Shown here piece by piece: positions 48,401-61,200 of a stretch of DNA of 64,000 nucleotides. The stretch is from Sanderia malayensis. Its lineage: Eukaryota; Cnidaria; Scyphozoa; Semaeostomeae; Pelagiidae. The notes beneath the pieces are model-generated. The model worked only from the letters and a program-made list of their open reading frames with translations, was not told the origin of the DNA and did no database searches. Location of the stretch: assembly GCA_013076295.1 (NCBI GenBank), contig RQOL01000516.1, positions 62,001 to 126,000 of the forward strand, read 5' to 3'. Made by a program: the position numbers and the translations under genes. Numbering within the stretch: the stretch's first letter is position 1; the number at the start of each line of letters is the position of its first letter.

Positions 48401-49560
48401 CCCACTTTTTCCTGCCTTCCCACTCTTCACTTTTGATGACTTCCCACTTTTGATTTCAAACATTTTCAATTTGCATCAAATTTTGTGCAAAGTACAAATT
48501 TGGTGTGCTGAATTTCAAAAGGAAGCTGGTTTTTGTAATTTTCATGCTTTGAGGGCATACAAGGTTGAAAAAGGGGGCAATATGCAAGTTTTCAAATTTG
48601 TTCGATTTGTATCAAATTTTGTTGAACGTACAATTTTGGTATGATGACTTCCCACTTTGTTCACTTCCCACTTTTTCTTGACTTCCCACTTTCCAATTTT
48701 TATGACTTCCCACTTTTGCCTGACTTCCCACTTCCCACTTTTGACGATTTGCAAGGGGGCAATATGCAAGATTTCAAATTTGTTCAATTTGTATCAAATT
48801 TTGTGGAAAGTACAATTTTGGTATGATGACTTCCCACTTTGCTGACTTCCCACTTTTTTCTTGACTTCCCACTTCCCAATTTTGATGACTTCCCACTTTT
48901 GCCTGACTTCCCACTTCCCATTTTTGACGAATTGCAACATTTGATGCAATTTTTCAAACTCGTTCAATTTGCATCAAATTCTGTGGAAAGTACATTTTTG
49001 GTATGATGACTTCTCACTTCTTATGACTTCCCACTTTTTCCTGACCTCCCACTTCCCACTTTTGATGACTTCCCACTTTTGATTCCATTTTTTCAAACTC
49101 TTTCAATTTGCATCAAATTTTGTGGAAAGTACAAATTTGGTGTGCTGAAATTGGACATGAAACGGGTTTTTGAAATTGTCATGTTTTCAGGGCATATAAC
49201 GGGGTAAAAAAGGGGAATATCCCATTTTTGAACCTCTTTGAATTTGCATGAAACTTTGTGGAAAGTACAATTTTGGTATGATCACTTCCCATATTTGATG
49301 ACTTCCCACTTTACCTGACTTCCCACTCCCCACTTTTGACGACCTCCTACTTTTGGTGACTTCCCACTTTCAATAATATTCAACTTTTCCATCTCGTTCA
49401 AGTTGGAATTATGCCATAGTAAATATAGTACAAACAGTACAAATATAAAATTATAATTTTGGTATGATGACTTCCCACCTTTACTGACTTCCCACTTTTC
49501 TTGACTTCCCATTTTCCACATTTGATGACTTCCCACTTTTGGTAGTTTCCCACTCTTTGT
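45469..49560 (+). repeat. composite satellite with ~1.1-kb higher-order repeat and D module 13
   Basis: A three-member higher-order repeat with anchors at 46362, 47474 and 48450 (periods 1112 and 976 bp, again one 136-bp A unit apart). D copy 13 (49370-49454) is diverged at its right end (AAATTATAATT) and precedes C21 by 106 bp. Confidence 0.85.
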
Positions 49561-49755
49561 CAGATAAAGTGGGGCTCTTCAATGTAATTATTCCGTTGAA
49601 CCTCCTTTGTTCCTTTCCAAAGTTAATGCCCGTGACACTAGCTGCAGGAAGAGTGGATACGATAATTCGTGTATGCTTTATTGAGATTCTGTTCATACTG
49701 TGTGATGTCCGCTTGCCTTATCCATGGGAAGCGAATGTCACCATAATCAGATAAA
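49561..49755 (+). repeat. C module copy 21, subfamily 3
   Basis: 195 bp, single left octamer; CTAGCTGCAGG is private to this copy. Confidence 0.8.
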
Positions 49756-52700
49756 ACCACTTTTGGTAGCTTCCCACTTCCCACTTTTGGTGACTTCCCA
49801 CTTTTGATGATTTCCTACTTTTCCCGTCTTCCCACCTCCCACTTTTGATGACTTCTCACTTTTGATGCAATTTTTCAAACTCTTTCAATTTGCATCAAAT
49901 TTTGTGCAAAGTACAAACTTGGTGTGTTGAATTTGAAAAGGAAGCTCGCTTTTGTAATTTTCATGCTTTGAGGGCATGCAAAGCTGAAAAAGCGGGCAAT
50001 ATGCAAGTTTTCAAACTCGTTCAATTTGTATCAAATTTTGTGGAAAGTACAATTTTGGTATGATGACTTTTACTCTGCTGACTTCCCACTTCCCACTTTT
50101 GGTGATTTGCAACATTTGATGCAATTTTTCAAACTCGTTCAATTTGCATCAAATGCTGTGGAAAGTACATTTTTGGTATGATGACTTCCCACTTCTTATG
50201 ACTTCCCACTTTTTCCTCACTTTCCACTTCCCACTTTTGATGACTTCCCACTATTGAATACTTCCCACATTTTCCTGACTTCGCACTTCCCAATATTGAT
50301 GACTTCCCATTTTTGTTGCAATTTTTCAAACTCTTTCAATTTGCATCAAACTTTGTGGAAAGTACAATTTTGGTATGATGACATCCCACTTCTGATGACT
50401 TCCCGCTTTTTCCTGCCTTCCCACTCTTCACTTTTGATGAGATCCCACTTTTGATTCCATTTTTTCAAACTCTTTCAATTTGCATCAAATTTTGTGGAAA
50501 GTACAAATTTGGTGTGCTGAATTTGAACATGAAACGGGTTTTTGAAATTGTCATGTTTTCAGGGCATATAACGGGGTAAAAAAGGGGAATATCCCATTTT
50601 TGAACCTCTTTCAATTTGCATCAAACTTTGTGGAAAGTACAATTTGGGTATGATGATCTCCCACTTGTGATGACTTCCCACTTTTTCTTGACTTCCCATT
50701 TTCCACTTTTGATGACTTCCCATATTTGATGGCTTCCCACTTTACCTGACTTCCCACTCCACACTTTTGACGACCTCCTACTTTTGGTGACTCCCCACTT
50801 TTAATAATATTCACATTTTTCATCTCGTTCAAGTTGGAAATATGCCATAGTAAATATAGTACAAACAGTACAAATATAAAAATACAATTTTGGTATGATG
50901 ACTTCCCACTTTGCTGACTTCCCACTTTTTCTTTACTTCCCACCTCCCAATTTTGATGACTTCCCACTTTTGCCTGACTTCCCACTTCCCACTTTTAACG
51001 ATTTGCCACATTTGATGCAATTTTTCAAACTCGTTCAATTTGCATCAAATTCTGTGGAAAGTACATTTTTGGTGTGCTGAAATCGAATATGAAGTTGGTT
51101 TCTGAAACTTTCTTGTTTTGAGGGCATAGAATGGATTAAAACAGGGCAATATGCATTTCTTGAAAATCCTTGAATTTGCATCAAAGTTTGTGTAAAGTAC
51201 AGTTTTTCTGTGCTGAATTAGAATATGAAACTGGTCTTTGAAATTTTAATCTCTTGAGGGCATAAAACGTGCTAAACGGGGCAATATGCAATTTTTCAAG
51301 CTCGTTCAACTTGAATCAAATATTGTGGAAAGTGCATTTTCGGTGTACTGAAATTGAATATGAAACTAGTTTTTTGAAATTTTAATGTTTTGGGGAATGA
51401 GACGGGGTAGTAGAAGCGGGCAATATGCAAGTTTCAAACCCGTTCAATTTGTATCAAATTTTGTGGAAAGTACAATTTTGGTATGACGACTTCCCACCTT
51501 TGCTGACTTCCCACTTTTTCTTGACTTCCCATTTTCCACTTTTGATGTCTTCCCATATTTGATGACTTCCCACTTTACCTGACTTCCCACTCCACACTTT
51601 TGACGACCTCCTACTTTTGGTGACTCCCCACTTTTAATAATATTCACATTTTTCATCTCGTTCAAGTTGGAAATATGCCATAGTAAATATAGTACAAACA
51701 GTACAAATATAAAAATACAATTTTGGTATGATGACTTCCCACTTTGCTGACTTCCCACTTTTTCTTTACTTCCCACTTCCCAATTTTGATGACTTCCCAC
51801 TTTTGCCTGACTTCCCACTTCCCACTTTTAACGATTTGCCACATTTGATGCAATTTTTCAAACTCGTTCAATTTGCATCAAATTCTGTGGAAAGTACATT
51901 TTTGGTGTGCTGAAATCGAATATGAAGTTGGTTTCTGAAACTTTCTTGTTTTGAGGGCATAGAATGGATTAAAACAGGGCAATATGCATTTCTTGAAAAT
52001 CCTTGAATTTGCATCAAAGTTTGTGTAAAGTACAGTTTTTCTGTGCTGAATTAGAATATGAAACTGGTCTTTGAAATTTTAATCTCTTGAGGGCATAAAA
52101 CGTGCTAAACGGGGCAATATGCAATTTTTCAAGCTCGTTCAACTTGAATCAAATATTGTGGAAAGTGCATTTTCGGTGTACTGAAATTGAATATGAAACT
52201 AGTTTTTTGAAATTTTAATGTTTTGGGGAATGAGACGGGGTAGTAGAAGCGGGCAATATGCAAGTTTCAAACCCGTTCAATTTGTATCAAATTTTGTGGA
52301 AAGTACAATTTTGGTATGATGACTTCCCACTTCTTATGACTTCCCACTTTTTCCTGACTTCCCACTTCCCACTTTTGATGACTTCCCACTTTTGAATACT
52401 TCCCACATTTTCCTGACTTCGCACTTCCCAATATTGATGACTTCCCACTTTTGATGCAATTTTTCAAACTCGTTCAACTTGCATCAAATTTGGCGAAAAG
52501 TACAGTTTTGGTGTGCTGAATTTGAATATGAAAATTGTTTTTGAATTTTGTATATTTTGAGGGCATACAACGGGGTAAAATGAAGCAATATCCAATTTTT
52601 CAAACTCGTTCAACGTGTATCAATATTTGTGGAAAGTACAATTTTGGTATGATGACTTCCAACTTTTTCTGATTTCCCACTTTTTCTCGACTTCCCACTT

Positions 52701-55010
52701 CCCACTTTTGATGGCTTCCCACTTCTGATGACTTCCCACTTTTTCCTACCTTCCCACTCGTCACTTTTGATGGCTTCCCACTTCTGATGACCTCCCACTT
52801 TTCCCTGTCTTCCCACTCTTCCCTTTAGATGATTTCGCAATTTTGATGCAATTTTTCAAACTCTTTCAATTTGCATCAAATTTTGTGGAAAATACAAATT
52901 TGGTGTGTTGAATTTGTACATGAAACTAGTTTCTGAAATTTTCATGTTTTGAGGGCATAAAAGGGAGTAAAAGGGGGCAACATGCAAATTTTCAAACTCG
53001 TTCAATTGTTATCAAATTTTGTCGAAAGTACACGTTTGGTGTGCTGAATTTGAACATGAAGCTTGTTTTTGAAATTGTCATGTTTTGAAGGCATACAAGG
53101 TTGTAAGAGGGAGCAATATGCAATTTGTCAAACGCGTTCAATTTGTATCAAGTTTTGTGGAATGTACAATTTTGGTATGATGACTTCCTACTTTTGCTGA
53201 CTTCCCCCTTTTTCCTGACTTCCCACTTCCCACTATTGATGACTTCCCACTTTTGACGACTTCCCACTTTTAGTAATATTCAAATTTTCAAACTCCTTCA
53301 ATTTCGAAATTCACAATAGTAAATATGGTACAAACAGTACAAATACAAAAATACATTTTTGGTATGATGACTTCCCACCTTTGCTGACTTCCCACTTTTT
53401 CTTCACTTCCCAGATTCGACTTTTGATGACTTCCCACTTTTGATGACTTCCCACTGTACCTCTCTTCCCACTTCCCACTTTTGAAGACTTCCAATTTTTA
53501 ATGCAAGTTTTCAATCTCATTTAATCTGCACCAACATTTGTGGAAAATACAACTATGGTGTGGTGAATTTGAATATGACACTGGTTTTTGAAATTTGCAT
53601 GTTTTCAGGGCATAAAACGGCGTAAGAGGGGGCATTATGCAATTTTTCAAACTCGTTGAATTTGCATCAAACTTGGTGGAAAATACAATTTTGCTATGAT
53701 GATTTCCCACTTTTGATAGCTTCCCATTTTTGATGCATTTTTTCAAACTCGTTCAATTTGTATCAATTTTTGTGGAAAGTACAAGTTTGGTGTTATGAAA
53801 TTAAATATTGAACTTGTTTTTTGAACTCTTTATGCTTTGGGGGAATAGGACGTTGTAGAAGGGGGAATATGCAAAATTTTCAAACTCCTTTAAATTGTAT
53901 CAAATTTTGTGGAAAGTGCAAATTTGGTGTGCTGAATTTGAACATGAAGCTAGTTTTTGAAATTTTCATGTTTTGAGGGCATCCAAGGTTGTAAAAGGGG
54001 GCAATATGCAATTTTTCAAACTCGTTCAATTTGTATCAAATTTCGTTGAAAATAAAATTTCGGTGTTATGAAATTAAATATTTAACTTGTTTTTTGAACT
54101 CTTTATGCTTTGGGGGAATAGGACGGTGTAGAAGGGGAATATGCAAATTTTCAAACTCCTTCAATTTGTATCAAATTTTGTGGAAAGTACAAATTTGGTG
54201 TGCTGAATTTGAACATGAAGCAGGTTTTTGAAATTTTCATGTTTTGAGGGCATACAAGGTTGTAAAAGGGGGCAATATGCAATTTTTCAAACTCCTTCAA
54301 TTTGTATCAAATTTTGTGGAAAGTAGAATTTTCGTATGATGACTTCCTACTTTTGCTGACTTCCCACGTTTTCCTGACTTCCCATTATCCATTTTTGATA
54401 ACTTCCCACTTCTGATGATTTCCCACCTTTTCCTGCCTTCCCACTCTTCACTTTTGATGACTTCCCACTTTTGATGCAATTTTTCAAACTCTTTCAATTT
54501 GCATCAAATTTTGTGCAAAGTACAAATTTGGTGTGCTGAATTTGAAAAGGAAGCTGGTTTTTGTAATTTTCATGCTTTGAGGGCATACAATGTTGAAAAA
54601 GGGGGCAATATGCAAGTTTTGAAACTCGTTCAATTTGTATCAAATTTTGTGGAAAGTACAATTTTGGTATGATGACTTCCCACCTTTGCTGACTTCCCAC
54701 TTTTTCTTGACTTCCCATTTTCCACTTTTGATGACTTCCCATATTTGATGACTTCCCACTTTACCTGACTTCCCACTCCCCACTTTTGACGACCTCCTAC
54801 TTTTGGTGACTCCCCACTTTTAATAATATTCACATTTTTCATCTCGTTCAAGTTGGAAATATGCCATAGTAAATATAGTACAAACAGTACAAATATAAAA
54901 ATACAATTTTGGTATGATGACTTCCCACCTTTGCTGACTTCCCACTTTTCTTGACTTCCCATTTTCCACATTTGATGACTTCCCACTTTTGGTGGTTTCC
55001 CATTCTTTGT
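49756..55010 (+). repeat. composite satellite with D modules 14-17
   Basis: D copies at 50801-50885, 51634-51718 (an 833-bp tandem duplication), 53270-53354 (solitary) and 54820-54904 (paired with C22). The ordered tail cassette occurs at 51070-51420 and 51905-52255. In D14 and D15 the sequence passes from D directly into the CTTTGCTGACTTCCC B block, a junction not seen elsewhere. Confidence 0.85.
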
Positions 55011-55205
55011 CAGATAAAGTGGGGCTCTTCAATGTAATTATTCCGTTGAACCTCCTTTGTTTCTTTCCAAAGTTAATGCCCGTGACACTAGCTGTAGGAA
55101 GAGTGGATACGATAATTCGTGGATGCTTTATTGAGATTCTGTTCATACTGTGTGATGTCCGCTTGCCTTATCTATGGGAAGCGAATGTCACCATAATCAG
55201 ATAAA
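55011..55205 (+). repeat. C module copy 22, subfamily 3
   Basis: 195 bp, preceded by D17 at the standard gap; GTGGATGCTTT replaces GTGTATGCTTT. Confidence 0.8.
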
Positions 55206-58200
55206 ACCACTTTTGGTAGCTTCCCACTTCCCACTTTTGGTGACTTCCCACTTTTGATGATTTGCCACTTTTCCCGTCTTCCCACCTCCCACTTTTGATG
55301 ACTTCTCACTTTTGATGCAATTTTTCAAACTCTTTCAATTTGCATCAAATTTTGTGCAAAGTACAAATTCGGTGTGCTGAATTTGAAAAGGAAGCTCGTT
55401 TTTGTAATTTTCATGCTTTGAGGGCATACAAGGTTGAAAAAGGGGGCAATATGCAAGTTTTCAAACTCGTTCAATTTGTATCAAATTTTGTGGAAAGTAC
55501 AATTTTGGTATGATGACTTCCCACTTTGCTGACTTCCCACTTTTTCTTTACTTCCCACTTCCCAATTTTGATGACTTCCCACTTTTGCCTGACTTCCCAC
55601 TTCCCACTTTTAACGATTTGCCACATTTGATGCGATTTTTCAAACTCGTTCAATTTGCATCAAATTCTGTGGAAAGTACATTTTTGGTATGATGACTTCC
55701 CACTTCTTATGACCTCCCACTTTTTCTTGACATTTCACTTCCCACTTTTGACGACTTCCCTCTTTTGGTGACTTCCCACTTCTGATGATTTCCCACTTTT
55801 TCCTGCCTTCCCATTCTTCACTTTTGATGACTTCCCACTTTTGATGCAATTTTTCAAACTCTTTCAATTTGCATCAAATGTGGAAGGTGCAAATTGGGTG
55901 TGCTGAATTTGAACATGAAACAGGTTTTTGAAATTGTCATGCTTTGAGGGCATAAAACGGCGCAAAAAAGGGGAATATCCAATTTTTCAGACTCTTTCAA
56001 TTTGCATCAAATTTCGTTGAAAATACAATTTCGGTGTTGTGAAATTAAATATTTAACTTGTTTTTTGAACTCTTTATGCTTTAGGAGAATAGGACGGTGT
56101 AGAAGGGGGAATATGCAAATTTTCAAGCTCCTACAATTTGAATCAAATTTTGTGGAAAGTACAAATTTGGTGTGCTGAATTTGAACATGAAGCTGGTTTT
56201 TGAAAATTTTCATGTTTTGAGGGCATACAAGGTTGTAAAAGGGGGCAATATGCAATTTTTCAAACTCGTTCAATTTGTATTAAATTATGTGGAAAGTACA
56301 ATTTTCGTATGATGACTTCCTACTTTTGCTGACTTCCCACGTTTTCCTGACTTCCCATTTTCCATTTTTCATAACTTCCCACTTCTGATGATTTCCTAAT
56401 TTTTCCTGCCTTCCCATTCTTTACTTTTGATGACTTCCCAACTTTTTCAAACTTCTCCAATCCGTATCAAATTTTGTGGACAGTACACATTTGGTGTGCT
56501 GAAATCGAATATGAAGTTGGTATCTGAAACTTTCTTGTTTTGAGGGCATAGAACGGATTACAACAGGGCAATATGCATTTCTTGAAAATCCTTGAATTTG
56601 CATCAAAGTTTGTGTAAAGTACAGTTTTTCTGTGCTGAATTAGAATATGAAACTGGTCTTTGAAATTTTAATCTCTTGAGGGCATAAAACGTGCTAAACG
56701 GGGCAATATGCAATTTTTCAAGCTCGTTCAACTTGAATCAAATATTGTGGAAAGTGCATTTTCGGTGTACTGAAATTGAATATGAAACTAGTTTTTTGAA
56801 ATTTTAATGTTTTGGGGAATGAGACGGGGTAGTAGAAGCGGGCAATATGCAATTTTCAAACCCGTTCAATTTGTATCAAATTTTGTGGAAAGTACAATTT
56901 TGGTATGATGACTTCCCACTTCTTATGACTTCCCACTTTTTCCTGACTTCCCACTTCCCACTTTTGATGACTTCCCACTTTTGAATACTTCCCACATTTT
57001 CCTGACTTCGCACTTCCCAATATTGATGAATTCCCACTTTTGATGCAATTTTTCAAACTCGTTCAACTTGCATCAAATTTGGCGAAAAGTACAGTTTTGG
57101 TGTGCTGAATTTGAATATGAAACTTGTTTTTGAATTTTGTATATTTTGAGGGCATACAACGGGGTAAAACGAAGCAATATCCAATTTTTCAAACTCGTTC
57201 AACGTGTATCAATATTTGTGGAAAGTACAATTTTGGTATGATGACTTCCAACTTTTGCTGATTTCCCACTTTTTCTTGGCTTCCCACTTCCCACTTTTGA
57301 TGGCTTCCCACTTCTGATGACTTCCCACTTTTTCCTACCTTCCCACTCGTCACTTTTGATGGCTTCCCACTTCTGATGACCTCCCTCTTTTCCCTGTCTT
57401 CCCACTCTTCCCTTTAGATGATTTCGCAATTTTGATGCAATTTTTCAAACTCTTTGAATTTGCATCAAATTTTGTGGAAAATACAAATTTGGTGTGTTGA
57501 ACTTGTACATGAAACTAGTTTCTGAAATTTACATGTTTTGAGGGCATAAAAGGGAGTAAAAGGGGGCAACATGCAAATTTTCAAACTCGTTCAATTGTTA
57601 TCAAATTTTGTCGAAAGTACACGTTTGGTGTGCTGAATTTGAACATGAAGCTTGTTTTTGAAATTGTCATGTTTTGAGGGCATACAAGGTTGTAAGAGGG
57701 GGCAATATGCAATTTTTCAAACGCGTTCAATTTGTATCAAATTTTGTGGAAAGTAGAATTTTCGTATGATGACTTTCTTCTTTTGCTGACTTCCCACGTT
57801 TTCTTGACTTCCCATTTTCCATTTTTGATAACTTCCCACTTCTGATGACTTCCCACTTCTTCCTACCTTCCCACTCGTCACTTTTGATGATTTCGCAATT
57901 TTGATGCAATTTTTCAAACTCTTTCAATTTCCATCAAATTTTGTGGAAAGTACACATTTGGTGTGCTGAAATCGAATATGAAGTTGGTTTCTGAAACTTT
58001 CTTGTTTTGAGGGCATAAAACGGAGTAAAAAAGGGCAATATGCATTTTTTGAAAATCGTTGAATTTGCATCAAATTTTGTGTAAAGTACAGGTTTTCTGT
58101 GCTGAATTAGAATATGAAACTGGTCTTTGAAATTTTAATCTTTTGAGGGCATAAAACGTGCTAAAAGGGGCAATATGCAATTTTTCAAGCTCGTTCAACT

Positions 58201-61200
58201 TGAATCAAATATTGTGGAAAGTGCATTTTCGGTGTACTGAAATTGAATATGAAACTTGTTTTTGAAATTTGTATATTTTGAGGGCATACAACAGGGTAAA
58301 ACGAAGCAATATCCAATTTTTCAAACTCGTTCAATGTGTATCAATATTTGTGGAAAGTACAATTTTGGTATGATGACTTCCAACTTTTGCTGATTTCCCA
58401 CTTTTTCTCGACTTCCCACTTCCCACTTTTGTTGGCTTCCCACTTCTGATGACTTCCCACTTTTCCCTACCTTCCCACTCGTCACTTTTGATGGCTTCCC
58501 ACTTCTGATGACTTCCCACTTTTCCCTGTCTTCCCACTCTTCCCTTTAGGTGATTTCGCAATTTTGATGCAGTTTTTCAAACTCTTTCAATTTGCATCAA
58601 ATTTTGTGGAAAATACAAATTTGGTGTGTTGAATTTGAACATGAAACTAGTTTCTGAAATTTTCATGTTTCGAGGGCATAAAAGGGAGTAAAAGGGGGCA
58701 ACATGCAAATTTTCAAACTCGTTCAATTGGTATCAAATTTTGTCGAAAGTACACGTTTGGTGTGCTGAATTTGAACATGAAGCTTGTTTTTGAAATTGTC
58801 ATGTTTTGAGGGCATACAAGGTTGTAAGAGGGGGCAATATGCAATTTTTCAAACTCGTTCAATTTGTATCAAATTTTGTGGAAATTCCAAATTTGGTATG
58901 ATGACTTTCTTCTTTTGCTGACTTCCCACGTTTTCTTGACTTCCCATTTTCCATTTTTGATAACTTCCCACTTCTGATGACTTCCCACTTTTTCCTACCT
59001 TCCCACTCGTCACTTTTGATGATTTCGCAATTTTGATGCAATTTTTCAAACTCTTTCAATTTCCATCAAATTTTGTGGAAAGTACAAATTTGGTGTGCTG
59101 AATTTCAATATGAAACTGCATTTTGAAATTTGCATGTTTTTGGGGCATACAACGGGGTATAAGGGGGCAACATGCAAATTTTCAAACTCGTTCAATTTGT
59201 ATCAAGTTTAGTGGAAAGTACAACTTTGGTGTGTTGAATTTGAACGTGAAACTGGTTTGTGAAATTTTCATGTTTTGAGGGCATACAAGGTTGTAAGAGG
59301 GGGCAATATGCAATTTTTCAAACTCTTTCAATTTGCATCAAATTTTGTGGAAAGTGCAATCTTGGTGTGCTAAGTTTGAACATGAAACTGGTTTTTGAAA
59401 GTTTCATGTTTTCAAACTCTTTCAATTTGCATCAAATTTTGTGGAAAGTACAGATTTGGTGTGCTGAATTTGAACATGAAACAGGTTTTTGAAATTGCCA
59501 TGTTTTGAGGGCATAAAACGGCGCAAAAAAGGGGAATATCCAATTTTTCACACTCTTTCAATTTGCATCAAATTTGTTGAAAATACAATTTCGGTGTTAT
59601 GAAATTAAATATTTAACTTGTTTTTTAAACTCTTTATGCTTTGGGGAATAGGACGGTGTAGAAGGGGGAATATGCAAATTTTCAAACTCGTACAATTTGC
59701 ATCAAATTTGGTGGAAAGTACAAATTTGGTGTGCTGAATTTGAGCATGAAGCTGGTTTTTGAATTTTTCATGTTTTCAGGGCATACCAGGTTGTAAAAGG
59801 GGGCAATATGCAATTTTTCAAACTCGTTCAATTTGTATCAAATTTTGTGGAAAATAGAATTTTCGTATGATGACTTCCTACTTTTGCTGACTTTCCACGT
59901 TTTCCTGACTTCCCATTTTCCATTTTTGATAACTTCCCACTTCTGATGATTTCCCACTTTTTCCTGCCTTCCCATTCTTCACTTTTGATGACTTCTCAAC
60001 TTTTTCAAACTTCTCCAATCCGCATCAAATTTTGTGGAAAGTACACATTTGGAGTGCTGAAATCGAATATGAAGTTGGTTTCCGAAACTTTCTTGTTTTG
60101 AGGGCATAAAACGGAGCAAAAAAGGGCAATATGCATTTTTTGAAAATCGTTGAATTTGCTTCAAATCTTGTGGAAAGTACAGGTTTTCTGTGCTGAATTA
60201 GAATATGAAACTGGTTTTTGAAATTTTAATCTTTTGAGGGCATAAAACGTGCTAAAAGGGGCAATATGCAATTTTTCAAGCTCGTTCAACTTGCATCAAA
60301 TATTGTGGAAAGTGCATTTTCGGTGTACTGAAATTGAATATGAAACTTGTTTTTTGAAATTTTAATGTTTTGGGGAATGAGACGGGGTAGTAGAAGCAGG
60401 CAATATGAAATTTTCAAACCCGCTCGATTTGCATCAAATGGCGTGGAAGGTACAATTTTGGTATGATGACTTCCCACTTTTGCTGACTTCCCACTTCCCA
60501 CTTTTGACGATTTGCCACATTTAATGCAATTTTTCAAACTCGTTCTATTTGCATCAAATTTTGTGGAGAGTACAATTTTGGTGTGCTGAAGTTGAATACG
60601 AAACTGGTCTTTGAAATTTGTATATTTTGAGGGCATACAACGTGGTAAAACGAAGCAATGTGCAATTTTTCAAACTCGTTCAATTTGTATCAATATTTGT
60701 GTAAAGTACAAATTTAGTATGATGACTTCCTACTTTTGCTGACTCCCCACGTTTTCTTGACTTCCCATTTCCATTTTTGATAACTTCCCACTTCTGATGA
60801 CTTCCCACTTTTTCCTACCTTCCCACTCGTCACTTTTAATGATTTCGCAATTTTGATGCAATTTTTCAAACTCTTTCAATTTCCATCAAATTTTGTGGAA
60901 AGTACAAATTTGGTGTGCTGAATTTCAATATGAAACTGGATTTTGAAATTTGCATGTTTTTGGGGCATACAACGGGGTATAAGGGGGCAACATGCAAATT
61001 TTCAAACTCGTTCAATTTGTATCAAATTTTGTGGAAAGTACAAGGTTGGTGTGCTGAATTTGAACATGAAGCTTGTTTTTGAAATTTTCATGTTTTGAGG
61101 GCATACAAGGTTGTAAGAGGGGGCAATATGCAATTTTTCAAACTCGTTCAATTTGTATCAAATTTTGTGGAAAGTACAAATTTAGTATGATGACTTCCTA

